From contig NZ_JMDW01000015.1 of assembly GCF_000691525.1 (NCBI RefSeq), positions 1 through 64,000 of the forward strand: 64,000 nucleotides of DNA. Reading direction: 5' to 3'. A model generated the notes under the pieces. That model searched no databases. It was not told where the DNA came from and saw nothing but the letters and a program-made list of their open reading frames with translations. The DNA comes from Mycolicibacterium neoaurum ATCC 25795. Its GTDB lineage: Bacteria > Actinomycetota > Actinomycetes > Mycobacteriales > Mycobacteriaceae. Position 1 is the stretch's first letter. Every line of letters starts with the position of its first letter. Of the stretch, positions 7,645 through 15,340 are shown piece after piece. Made by a program: the position numbers and the translations under genes.

Positions 7645-8117
7645 ACATCCCCACATATCGACTGATGGTGCGTGCCGGTGTGATGATCACCGCGGCGGCC
7701 TGCACCGCAGGCATGCTCGCCCCACCGCAGGCGTCCGCCGACGCGACCGACGACTACCCGATCCCACATCGGCAGATCGAAACGCACTGCGACGCCGAGC
7801 AGTATCTGGCGGCCGCGCGCGATACCTCCCCGATCTACTTCGAGCGTTACATGATCGACAAGGCGAACCGACCGCCGGAGATTCAGCAGATGGCCGTGGA
7901 CCGGATCCACTGGTTCTACTCCCTGGATGCGCCCGCGCGGCGGCAATACTCCGAAGACACCGCCACCAACATCTACTACGAGCAGGTCGCCACCCGGTGG
8001 GGTAACTGGGCCAAGATCTTCTTCAACAACAAGGGCGTGGTCGCCAAGGCCACCGACGTGTGTGCGGGCTACCCGGCCGCGGACATGTCGGTGTGGAACT
8101 GGTCGGTGCCGCGGTAG
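7641..8117 (+). CDS. DUF5078 family exported protein
   Basis: This 158-residue protein has a signal peptide of about 33 residues ('MITAAACTAGMLAPPQASA'). The mature domain has cysteines in 'IETHCDAEQYL' and 'ATDVCAGYPAAD' that probably form a disulfide, plus many aromatic residues ('DRIHWFYSLD', 'MSVWNWSVPR'). It resembles the DUF5078 family. The start overlaps the DUF732 stop (ATGA), so four genes from mmpS onward are translationally chained. Confidence 0.75.
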   Translation: MNIPTYRLMVRAGVMITAAACTAGMLAPPQASADATDDYPIPHRQIETHCDAEQYLAAARDTSPIYFERYMIDKANRPPEIQQMAVDRIHWFYSLDAPARRQYSEDTATNIYYEQVATRWGNWAKIFFNNKGVVAKATDVCAGYPAADMSVWNWSVPR

Positions 8118-8141
8118 GTGCCGGTCGGGGAATCGGTGACA

Positions 8142-8783
8142 ATGGCAGGCATGGAGCCCAAGCTTCGCCAGCGCACCACCGGTCGACTCGACCGGTCCCG
8201 CGACCCCGCGATCCTCAATGCCGCGTTGGCCGCGCTGACCGAGAACGGCTACAACGACACCAACATGAACGACATCGCCGCCCGTGCGGGCGTCGGTAAG
8301 GCTGCGATCTATCGGCGGTGGGCGTCGAAAGCGGCGCTGATCACCGATGCGCTTGTCTACTGGCGGCCCGACCTGCTTGCCGACGATATCCCCGATACCG
8401 GCAGCTTGGAGGGCGACTTCGACGTGATCGTCGATCGGGTTGCCCGCAACGACGACGAACTGATCTCCAACGATCTGGTGCTGCGGGTGGCGCTGGAGTC
8501 CAGCCGTGACCCAGAGTTGGCGGCCGCACTGGACGACCTGATGCTGCGTCGGGGACGACGCGTGGTGGCCGCGATTCTGCAACACGCCGTCGAACGCGGT
8601 GATATCGCGGATCGGGACTGGTCGCTGGTGGCCGACGTGCTGGTGGCGATGGGGCTACTGCGGGTCGTCGGCGGTCAGGGTGTCGATTCCGGTTTCGTGC
8701 GCCAGGTCATCGACAGCTTGGTCCTGCCGGCGGTCCGTGGCGTCGATCCCGATGGCACCGATGGCGACGATGCCGCGAATTGA
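8142..8783 (+). CDS. TetR/AcrR family transcriptional regulator
   Basis: About 213 residues. The N-terminal helix-turn-helix 'TNMNDIAARAGVGKAAIYRRWASKAAL' is typical of TetR repressors, and the C-terminal ligand domain is helical with 'ELAAALDDLMLRRGRRVV'. Start choices are GTG 8118, ATG 8142 and ATG 8151; 8142 is a compromise with GGGGAA upstream. It follows the mmpS-mmpL operon by 24 bases and could be its autoregulator acting at the palindromes near 3.9 kb. It also sits just before the first copy of the cluster-wide dyad. Confidence 0.85.
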   Translation: MAGMEPKLRQRTTGRLDRSRDPAILNAALAALTENGYNDTNMNDIAARAGVGKAAIYRRWASKAALITDALVYWRPDLLADDIPDTGSLEGDFDVIVDRVARNDDELISNDLVLRVALESSRDPELAAALDDLMLRRGRRVVAAILQHAVERGDIADRDWSLVADVLVAMGLLRVVGGQGVDSGFVRQVIDSLVLPAVRGVDPDGTDGDDAAN

Positions 8784-8794
8784 TAGCCGCTATA

Positions 8795-8814
8795 TTTTAG
8801 TCTAATTTCAAAAA
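8795..8814. promoter_or_regulatory. AT-rich dyad, copy 1 of the cluster-wide operator
   Basis: TTTTAGTCTAATTTCAAAAA, 57 bp before the double-hotdog hydratase start. It shares the TTTA...ATT...AAA core with eleven other copies in this window. Confidence 0.55.
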
Positions 8815-8871
8815 GTGCGGCCACGGTCACGAATGCCGGCCCCGTATCGACCTGGATCTGAAAGGGATGTG

Positions 8872-9867
8872 ATGCCGACACCGAATTCAAGTGTGGGGCC
8901 GTACTTCGACGAGCTCACCGTCGGGCAGGTCTTCGACAGTGCACCCAGGATGACTCTGACCGAAGGTGCGGCCGCATTGCATCAGGCGATCCTGGGGGAC
9001 CGGCTGCGTCTGGCGCTCGACATCGAGCTGACCGAAGCAGTGACGGGAACACGCGGTCTGCTGGCGCATCCCGGATTGGTCACCGATGTCGCGATAGGCC
9101 AGAGCACGCTGGTGACCGGTCGCGTCAAGGCCAATCTTTTCTATCGCGGCTTGGTATTTCACAGCTATCCCAAGCTGGGAGATACGTTGTCCACCACGAC
9201 CCGGGTCGTCGGCCTTCGTCAGAATGCCATCCGTGAAGGCCGGGCGCCCACCGGCCTTGCCGCATTGCGGATGACGACGACCGACCAGCACGGGCGGCTT
9301 GTTCTCGATTTCCATCGCTGCGCGATGCTCCCGATGGCACCCGGGGTTGTCGACACCGGACACCATGACGACCTGACCACGATCGGCGCCGACGAGGTGG
9401 CCACCGATCCGGCCGGATCATGGGACGGTGCGGCCTTCCGTGCGCGCGTGCCCGGCCCGCACTTCGTCTCGGAGCTGGCCGGCCGCAGCTACCGCAGTTC
9501 GGCCGATGTCGTGAGCTCGGCCCCCGAACTCGCCCGCCTGAGCCTCAACATCGCTGCCACGCATCATGATTGGCGAGTTGGTGGTCGGCGCCTGGTGTAC
9601 GGCGGGCACACCATCGGGCTCGCCCTGGCCCAAGCCACCCGGGTACTGCCGAACCTGGCAACCGTCACCAGCTGGCAGTCCTGCGACCACACCGGTCCGG
9701 TGTACGAGGGCGATACCGTGTACAGCGACCTGCGCATCGAACGGGTATCGCCGCTGCCGGCGGGCGGTGGCGTGCTCGATATGCGGTCGCTGGTGTTCGC
9801 GGTGGGAGCCGAGGGCGACGATGATCGCCAGGTGTTGGACTGGCGATTCAGCGCTCTGATGTTCTGA
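8872..9867 (+). CDS. MaoC-like double-hotdog hydratase
   Basis: 331 residues made of two consecutive hotdog domains (about 10-160 and 185-330), as in mesaconyl-CoA/2-methylfumaryl-CoA hydratase-like proteins and two-domain MaoC hydratases. The second domain carries 'LVYGGHTIGLALAQATRVLPN' and the first 'LFYRGLVFHSYPKLGDTL'. ATG 8872 was chosen because GAAAGGGATG precedes it. The enzyme probably hydrates or dehydrates an unsaturated acyl-CoA. It converges on the SnoaL-like gene with only 7 bp between the stops and has an operator copy in front. Confidence 0.75.
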   Translation: MPTPNSSVGPYFDELTVGQVFDSAPRMTLTEGAAALHQAILGDRLRLALDIELTEAVTGTRGLLAHPGLVTDVAIGQSTLVTGRVKANLFYRGLVFHSYPKLGDTLSTTTRVVGLRQNAIREGRAPTGLAALRMTTTDQHGRLVLDFHRCAMLPMAPGVVDTGHHDDLTTIGADEVATDPAGSWDGAAFRARVPGPHFVSELAGRSYRSSADVVSSAPELARLSLNIAATHHDWRVGGRRLVYGGHTIGLALAQATRVLPNLATVTSWQSCDHTGPVYEGDTVYSDLRIERVSPLPAGGGVLDMRSLVFAVGAEGDDDRQVLDWRFSALMF

Positions 9868-9869
9868 CC

Positions 9870-9886
9870 GGCGCCTATTGGGCGCC
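9870..9886. terminator. possible small bidirectional hairpin
   Basis: GGCGCC-TATTG-GGCGCC lies at the junction of two convergent genes (stops at 9867 and 9875). It is short and has no T tract, so it is only a candidate terminator. Confidence 0.3.
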
Positions 9887-10333
9887 GCGGGGAACGAGGG
9901 TGTCGCCGAGTTGGTCGACGAGCAAGCCGACATCCCAGAAGTCGCGGTGGCTGGTCAGCAAGCCCTGATCGTCATAGCGGCACGCGGCAATGCCGGTCGC
10001 CGAAAACTGCTTTCCTGCCGCATCAATCGAGCTGCCGTTCGGCAGGCGAAGAGGCCCGGTGATGGACCCGCTCCAGGTCCACTCGAAGTAGGCGCGACCG
10101 TCGGCCACGGCGGGCTCGGTGAAGACGATCAACGAATCGGGCGAGAATGTCAGCATCCATCGATGGAAGCGTTGGATGCCGGCGCGCCCCTGATAGGTCC
10201 CGCGCATCGCGACATCGGTGTACGTGCCATCTGCGGTGAAGAAGGTGCACAGCAACTCGGGATCGTGGGTCCAGGCGCGGCCATACGCGTCGGCGTAGTC
10301 GGCGTCGGTGGGGTGTGGCAGTGCTGCTGTCAT
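9875..10333 (-). CDS. SnoaL-like (NTF2-fold) protein
   Basis: 152 residues with the NTF2/SnoaL polyketide-cyclase fold pattern: 'DADYADAYGRAWTHDPELLCTFFTADGTYTD', 'GRAGIQRFHRWML', 'GRAYFEWTWSGS' and a C-terminal 'RDFWDVGLLVDQLG'. Members include ketosteroid isomerase-like and limonene-epoxide hydrolase-like enzymes, so an isomerase or hydrolase role in the catabolic cluster is plausible. There is no clear Shine-Dalgarno, and an operator copy ends one base from the start codon, so the transcript may be leaderless. Confidence 0.8.
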   Translation of the reverse strand: MTAALPHPTDADYADAYGRAWTHDPELLCTFFTADGTYTDVAMRGTYQGRAGIQRFHRWMLTFSPDSLIVFTEPAVADGRAYFEWTWSGSITGPLRLPNGSSIDAAGKQFSATGIAACRYDDQGLLTSHRDFWDVGLLVDQLGDTLVPRGAQ

Positions 10334-10334
10334 T

Positions 10335-10354
10335 ACTTATCACCAATTCGAAAA
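10335..10354. promoter_or_regulatory. AT-rich dyad, copy 2
   Basis: ACTTATCACCAATTCGAAAA directly upstream of the minus-strand SnoaL-like gene; a repressor bound here would cover its transcription or translation start. Confidence 0.5.
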
Positions 10355-10466
10355 TCGACGGGGTGTGCTGTGGTCCGGGAGCCCCTGGGCATCGTCCGGG
10401 CGGTCAGGTTCGTCCGGTCATCTGCCGTCGCATGGGCGGAATCGACAGTACCTGAACGCATCCCGA

Positions 10467-10486
10467 ATTTATCACACATTCAAAAA
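10467..10486. promoter_or_regulatory. AT-rich dyad, copy 3
   Basis: ATTTATCACACATTCAAAAA in the non-coding region, 114 bp from copy 2 centre to centre excluding the sites themselves; no gene start is immediately adjacent. Confidence 0.5.
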
Positions 10487-10807
10487 ATCTGATTGCCGCG
10501 AGCGTTGCCGGGGAGAGTTCGACGGTCGGGAAAGTGGATCCTGGCTGCAGGTATGCCGCGTGTCGGCTTGTCGATCCAGAAGGGGCGCGGTCGCGGGCCG
10601 GCAACTGACTTCTCCGGACCGGCCCCGCGTTCGCAGCGCCATTGTCCGGGCCTGCTCATCGGCCTCGATCGAACCTGCCGCGTCATCGGAGCCGCTCTTC
10701 TCCATGTGGAGTCCGCCTAGCAATTCCGAGCGGGGAGCTCGGTCCCGGGCTCATGGCGCATGGCCGGGGGATGGGTTCGGTCCAGTCAAAGCGAGCTCGT
10801 ACCGAAA

Positions 10808-10827
10808 TTTTACTGAGTATTCGAGAG
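10808..10827. promoter_or_regulatory. AT-rich dyad, copy 4 (weaker)
   Basis: TTTTACTGAGTATTCGAGAG keeps the invariant T4, A5, T14 and A17 of the family but has two G substitutions in the A tract. Confidence 0.4.
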
Positions 10828-10941
10828 CGGGCGCGGCCTCCTCGGTCTGACGACCGCGTCAAAATTCGCCACGTCACCGATGGCGCGCAGGTATGGGTCG
10901 CATCGTGTCATCGCATCCGCATAAGGTGTTGATCGGCGTGC

Positions 10942-10955
10942 TTAATCATGATTAA
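10942..10955. promoter_or_regulatory. perfect 14-bp palindrome upstream of the Mce operon
   Basis: TTAATCATGATTAA reads identically on both strands and is very AT-rich against its surroundings. It lies 319 bp before the first Mce-operon start, so it is a candidate operator for that operon, distinct from the cluster-wide dyad. Confidence 0.45.
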
Positions 10956-11063
10956 ATTTGTGGGCCGCGTCACTTCGCGGCGAATGAGTGCGCGTTCAGC
11001 GACGTGGTTGCAGCTTCAAAGTCTGGGGCTGCTGGCAAATTCGCGATCGCCTCGTTCGACATA

Positions 11064-11096
11064 TTGACTAGGCGGAACGTATAGACGTAGTGTCTA
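11064..11096 (+). promoter_or_regulatory. possible promoter with overlapping inverted repeat for the Mce operon
   Basis: TTGACT at 11064-11069 is followed 18 bp later by TAGTGT (11088-11093), which resembles a sigma-A promoter. TAGAC-N5-GTCTA (11082-11096) overlaps the -10 region and could be an operator. It is the best promoter candidate in front of the Mce operon. Confidence 0.35.
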
Positions 11097-11274
11097 GCGC
11101 GTCTGTGACCCTGCTCATATCGGAGTGCCGGCGGTATTGCCTGCCACAACAGAGGACGACAGCTATGTGGCGACACCTTGACTCGAACTGCGCATGCGCC
11201 ATCGGTGGTGCGTGGGTGGCCGGTATGCAATCGGCAGCCCACCTGCTGCCTATTGCGCGAATCGGGGCGCGATC

Positions 11275-12045
11275 TTGATCCTCAAGACGCTGGCATCGTC
11301 TAGACCCCTGCGCGGAATCGGTGGTTTCTTCGCCTTCTCGATGGACACGGCGCTGGCCGTCTTCAGTCCACCGTTCGCCTGGCGTGAGTTCGTGCTGCAG
11401 ACCTGGTTCGTGGCGCGGGTGTCGTTGTTGCCCACGCTGATGCTGTCGATTCCCTTCACGGTGTTGACGGTGTTCACCTTCAACGTGCTGCTAGCCGAGT
11501 TCGGTGCCGCGGACTTCTCCGGGACCGGTGCCGCGTTGGGAGCGGTCACCCAGATCGGTCCGATCGTCACCGTGCTGGTTGTCGCGGGTGCGGGCGCGAC
11601 CGCAATGTGCGCAGATCTGGGAGCGCGCACCATCAGAGAGGAACTCGACGCACAGCGCGTCATGGGCATCAACCCCATTCAGGCACTCGTGGTCCCACGG
11701 GTTCTGGCTGCGACGGTGGTAGCGCTGCTGCTGGCCTCGTTGGTGATCCTGGTCGGCCTGGCGGGTGGCTTCGTTTTCTCGGTGTTCTTCCAAAACGTCA
11801 CGCCGGGAGCCTTTGTCGCGGGCCTGACTCTGGTCACCGGCGTGGGCGACGTGGTGGTGTCGCTGATCAAGGCAACCCTGTTCGGGATGACGGCGGGCTT
11901 GATCGCCTGCTACATGGGCACGACCGTCAGCGGCGGCCCAGCCGGTGTCGGCAACGCCGTCAACGAGACCGTGGTGTTCTCGTTTCTCGCGCTCTTCCTG
12001 ATCAACATCTTCATGACCGCAGTGGGAATCAAGGTGAATCTATGA
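11275..12045 (+). CDS. yrbEA: YrbE family Mce permease (first of pair)
   Basis: About 256 residues; the MlaE/YrbE permease of a Mce-type ABC importer. Family signatures are clear: 'WREFVLQTWFVARVSLLPTLMLSIPFTVL', 'EFGAADFSGTGAALGAVTQIGPIVTVLVVAGAGATAMCADLGARTIREELDA...' and 'GINPIQALVVPRV'. The open frame extends to ATG 11194, but TTG 11275 gives the usual family length and start (ILKTLASSRP). The final stop overlaps the second permease by ATGA. It forms the inner-membrane channel; the MceG/MkL ATPase is encoded elsewhere. Confidence 0.92.
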   Translation: MILKTLASSRPLRGIGGFFAFSMDTALAVFSPPFAWREFVLQTWFVARVSLLPTLMLSIPFTVLTVFTFNVLLAEFGAADFSGTGAALGAVTQIGPIVTVLVVAGAGATAMCADLGARTIREELDAQRVMGINPIQALVVPRVLAATVVALLLASLVILVGLAGGFVFSVFFQNVTPGAFVAGLTLVTGVGDVVVSLIKATLFGMTAGLIACYMGTTVSGGPAGVGNAVNETVVFSFLALFLINIFMTAVGIKVNL

Positions 12046-12899
12046 GCATCAAAGTATCGGTGAGCCAGCAGTTTCCGCGACTCACTCGGTCAACGAAGAA
12101 CTGGCATGCCGGGTGGACCCGCATCGGTGAGCAGACGCAGTTCTACGGTCGGACGCTGGCCTCCGCGGTCGATGTCCTCGTCCATTACAAGACCGAGCTG
12201 GTGCGGTTGATTGCCGCGATGAGTCTGGGCGCCGGAGCCCTCGCGGTGATCGGCGGCACGGTCGTCATCGTCGGATTCCTGACCATCTCCACCGGTGCGC
12301 TGGTCGCCGTGCAGGGTTACAACCAGTTCGCCCAGGTCGGAGTCGAGGCACTCACCGGGTTCGCCTCCGCCTACTTCAACGTGCGGCTCATCGCGCCGCT
12401 CACCGCGGCGATCGCCATGGCGGCCACCATCGGTGCCGGCGCCACCGCCCAGCTCGGTGCGATGCGTATCAACGAAGAGATCGACGCCCTGGAGGTGATG
12501 GGTGTCCGCTCGCTGGCCTACCTGGCATCCAGCCGCGTGCTGGCCGGCGTCATCGTCGTCATCCCGCTGTACTGTGTCGCGGTCATCATGTCTTTCCTGG
12601 CAGCACGATTCGGAACGACGGTCATCTATGGGCAGTCCACGGGTGTGTACGACCACTACTTCCGGACATTCCTGATCCCCACCGACCTCATCTGGTCATT
12701 CGTACAGGCGGTGGTGACCGCGGTGGTCATCATGTTGGTGCACACGTACTACGGATTCACCGCGGGCGGCGGACCCGCCGGAGTGGGTGAAGCGGTCGGA
12801 CGCGCAACACGCACCTCACTGGTCGTCGCAGTGTGCGTCACGCTCTTGGTCACGCTGTCCATCTACGGACAGTCCGGCAACTTCAACCTGGCGGGCTGA
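12042..12899 (+). CDS. yrbEB: YrbE family Mce permease (second of pair)
   Basis: 285 residues starting at the ATGA overlap with yrbEA. The conserved permease core 'IGAGATAQLGAMRINEEIDALEVMGVRSLAYLASSRV' and the C-terminal 'YYGFTAGGGPAGVGEAVGRATRTSLV' are intact. It probably heterodimerises with the first YrbE. The N-terminal 40 residues are longer and more polar than in the partner. The first Mce gene starts three bases after its stop. Confidence 0.93.
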   Translation: MSIKVSVSQQFPRLTRSTKNWHAGWTRIGEQTQFYGRTLASAVDVLVHYKTELVRLIAAMSLGAGALAVIGGTVVIVGFLTISTGALVAVQGYNQFAQVGVEALTGFASAYFNVRLIAPLTAAIAMAATIGAGATAQLGAMRINEEIDALEVMGVRSLAYLASSRVLAGVIVVIPLYCVAVIMSFLAARFGTTVIYGQSTGVYDHYFRTFLIPTDLIWSFVQAVVTAVVIMLVHTYYGFTAGGGPAGVGEAVGRATRTSLVVAVCVTLLVTLSIYGQSGNFNLAG

Positions 12900-12902
12900 G
12901 CG

Positions 12903-14267
12903 ATGGCGCGTAAGGCGGGCGAACCTCTCATCCATCCGGATTGGTGGACAGCGATTCTCATCGTGTTCGTCATCGCGGCGGTGGCCCTCACCGGCTTCCT
13001 GTTCACCGGTTCGTTCAAGAGTTATGTGCCGGTGACGCTCAGCTCGGATCGAGCCGGTCTGGTCATGGAGGTCGGCGCCAAGGTCAAGCTGCGTGGGGTG
13101 CAGGTCGGCCACGTGGGTGCGGTCACCGGCGGCAGCGATCCGGTCAGTCTCAAACTCGAGCTCGATCCCGACAAGATCGCCTACCTGCCGTCCAACGTGG
13201 AGGCCCGGATCGCCTCGACGACGGTGTTCGGCGCCAAGTACGTCGACCTGATCTACCCGCAGGACCCGTCCGAACAGGTACTCGCCGCGGGCGCCGTCCT
13301 GCAGTCACAGAACGTAAGCACCGAGGTGAACACCGTCTTCCAGAACCTCGTCGGTGTCATCCACAAGATCGATCCCGCCAAGCTGAACACGGTCTTCTCG
13401 GCGATCGCCGAGGGCGTGCGCGGCCAAGGGCCCCGGATGGGGGAGGCGACGACGGCAGCGAACGAGGTGCTGATTGCGCTCAACCAACGCACCGACACCA
13501 TCGCCGAGGACTGGCGGGCGTTCAAGAACTTCAACGACGCCTACGCCGCGGCGGCACCGGACATCTTGCGTGTACTCGATGCCGCCAGCACGACGAGCGA
13601 TACCGTGGTCGACCGCGCTCGCGAGCTGGATTCGTTGTTGCTCAACGTGATCGGGCTCTCGCAGAGCGGAACCGCGGTGTTGGGTCCGAACAAGGAGAAT
13701 CTGGTGCGGGCCATCAACACGCTGCGGCCGACGGCGGCGCTGTTCAACAAGTACAACCCGTCGCTGACCTGCCTTCTCGTCGGTGGCAAGAAGGCCATCG
13801 ATTTCGGCCAGGCCGATTACACCGGTGGAGCGAACGGCAAATCGCTGATCGTGGACGCGGCGCTGCTGCTGGGTGACGATCCCTATCGGTATCCGCAGAA
13901 TCTGCCGATCAATGGTGCCAAGGGTGGGCCTGGCGGTAAGCCGGGCTGCGGCTCGCTGCCCGATGTGGCCAAGAACTGGCCCGTGCGCACCCTGATCGCC
14001 AACACCGGCTGGGGCACCGGTCTGGACAACCGGCCCAACCCGGGCATCGGATTCCCCGGCTGGGCCAACTACTTCCCGGTGACCCGCGCCGTGCCGGAAC
14101 CGCCCAGCATCCGCTACCCGGGTGGCCCGGCGCCGGGACCGATTCCGTATCCCGGGGCTCCGCCCTACGGGGCACCGCAATACGGCCCCGGCGGTACGCC
14201 GCTGTATCCCGGCGTGCCGCCCGCACCCATCCCGCCTGGGATCGCCGGGCCGCCGCCGGTGCCGTGA
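12903..14267 (+). CDS. mceA: Mce family protein, MceA position
   Basis: 454 residues. An N-terminal membrane helix (about 17-35) is followed by the MCE/MlaD domain ('SYVPVTLSSDRAGLVMEVGAKVKLRGVQVGHVGAV', about 40-120) and the long helical Mce domain to about residue 330. The tail after residue 390 is rich in Pro, Gly and Tyr, as in many MceA proteins. It is probably exported and anchored as part of a hexameric lipid-conducting tube in the periplasm. Confidence 0.92.
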   Translation: MARKAGEPLIHPDWWTAILIVFVIAAVALTGFLFTGSFKSYVPVTLSSDRAGLVMEVGAKVKLRGVQVGHVGAVTGGSDPVSLKLELDPDKIAYLPSNVEARIASTTVFGAKYVDLIYPQDPSEQVLAAGAVLQSQNVSTEVNTVFQNLVGVIHKIDPAKLNTVFSAIAEGVRGQGPRMGEATTAANEVLIALNQRTDTIAEDWRAFKNFNDAYAAAAPDILRVLDAASTTSDTVVDRARELDSLLLNVIGLSQSGTAVLGPNKENLVRAINTLRPTAALFNKYNPSLTCLLVGGKKAIDFGQADYTGGANGKSLIVDAALLLGDDPYRYPQNLPINGAKGGPGGKPGCGSLPDVAKNWPVRTLIANTGWGTGLDNRPNPGIGFPGWANYFPVTRAVPEPPSIRYPGGPAPGPIPYPGAPPYGAPQYGPGGTPLYPGVPPAPIPPGIAGPPPVP

Positions 14268-14311
14268 ACCAGCCCGACCTTGACACGACCTAGTATCGAG
14301 AGGCAGACGAG

Positions 14312-15340
14312 ATGAAGGACAACTTGTCAGGCGCCGCCTGGCGGCTTGCCGTGTTCATCGTGGTCGCGCTGTTCGGAATGTTCGCGCTGCTGACCGTTTT
14401 TGCCCAGTTTCGGTTCGGTGACGCCCGTTCCTTCCGTGCGGTGTTCACCAACGTGACGGGTTTGGAGACCGGCAACTTCGTCCGGATCGCCGGTGTCGAA
14501 GTGGGCAAGGTCGGTGACATCCGGCTCAACGGCGACAGCACCGTCACGGTGGAGTTCAGCGCCGACGATTCGGTGGTGCTGACCGAAGGCAGCCGGGCGG
14601 CCATCCGCTACGACAATGTCATCGGCGGCCGGTATCTCGCGCTGGAGGAGGGAGCCGGCGCGGTGCAGCGGCTGGCGCCCGGTGCCACCATCCCGGTGTC
14701 GCGCACCACCCCGGCTCTGGACCTGGACGCCCTCATCGGTGGATTCCGGCCGCTGTTCCGGGCTTTGGACCCCGACCAGGTGAACGCGCTGAGCGGTCAG
14801 CTGCTCTCGGCGCTGCAGGGCCAGGGCGCGACCGTCGCCTCGTTCCTCTCCAACACCGCTGCGTTGACCAATACCCTCGCCGACCGTGACGAGCTCGTCG
14901 GCCAGGTCATCACCAATCTCAACACCGTGCTCGGTTCGCTCGGCGACCAGAAGGACAAGTTCGGTACCGCCGTCGACTCACTGTCGGAGATCGTGCACAC
15001 CCTCAAAGAACGCAAGGGCGACCTGAGTGCTGCGGTGGCCTATACCAACGAGTCCGCGGCGAGTATCGCCGATCTGCTGGCACAGGCCCGGCCGCCGCTG
15101 AAGGAGACGGTCGCGCAGACCGACCGCGCCGCGGGCATCGTGGTCGCCGACCACGACTACGTGGACAATCTGCTCGCCACGCTGCCGCAGTCCTACCGGA
15201 TCCTGGGTCGGCAGGGGCTCAACGGCGATTACTTCTCCTTCTACATCTGCGATCTCGTACTGAAACTCAACGGTAAGGGCGGTCAACCGGTGTATGTGAA
15301 ACTGGCAGGCCAAGACACCGGCAGGTGCACGCCGAAATGA
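14312..15340 (+). CDS. mceB: Mce family protein, MceB position
   Basis: 342 residues: an N-terminal helix (about 11-30, 'LAVFIVVALFGMFALLTVF'), an MCE domain ('FRAVFTNVTGLETGNFVRIAGVEVGKVGDI') and a helical Mce region. MceB members lack a long proline tail, as here, and have late cysteines ('FYICDLVLK', 'GRCTPK'). It is separated from mceA by 44 bases, the only real gap inside the operon, and overlaps mceC by ATGA. Confidence 0.92.
   Translation: MKDNLSGAAWRLAVFIVVALFGMFALLTVFAQFRFGDARSFRAVFTNVTGLETGNFVRIAGVEVGKVGDIRLNGDSTVTVEFSADDSVVLTEGSRAAIRYDNVIGGRYLALEEGAGAVQRLAPGATIPVSRTTPALDLDALIGGFRPLFRALDPDQVNALSGQLLSALQGQGATVASFLSNTAALTNTLADRDELVGQVITNLNTVLGSLGDQKDKFGTAVDSLSEIVHTLKERKGDLSAAVAYTNESAASIADLLAQARPPLKETVAQTDRAAGIVVADHDYVDNLLATLPQSYRILGRQGLNGDYFSFYICDLVLKLNGKGGQPVYVKLAGQDTGRCTPK

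Larger units (their letters stand above)
10355..11274. other. 920-bp region without a convincing gene
   Basis: No frame here has a credible protein. The region holds dyad copies 3 and 4, a perfect 14-bp palindrome, an inverted repeat near a possible promoter, and a 30-codon minus-strand ORF (10970-11062, MSNEAIANLPAAPDFEAATT...) that is protein-like but too short to accept. It lies between the SnoaL-like gene and the Mce operon, so it is probably a control region or the remains of a lost gene. Confidence 0.6.

Noticed and set aside
10308..10850. 180-codon plus-strand open frame in the region before the Mce operon
   Set aside because: Ser/Arg-rich, no motif, and it runs through three dyad operator copies.
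10970..11062. 30-codon minus-strand ORF (MSNEAIANLPAAPDFEAATT...)
   Set aside because: Its composition looks protein-like, but it is short, has no Shine-Dalgarno and no recognisable family. It could be the start of a lost gene.
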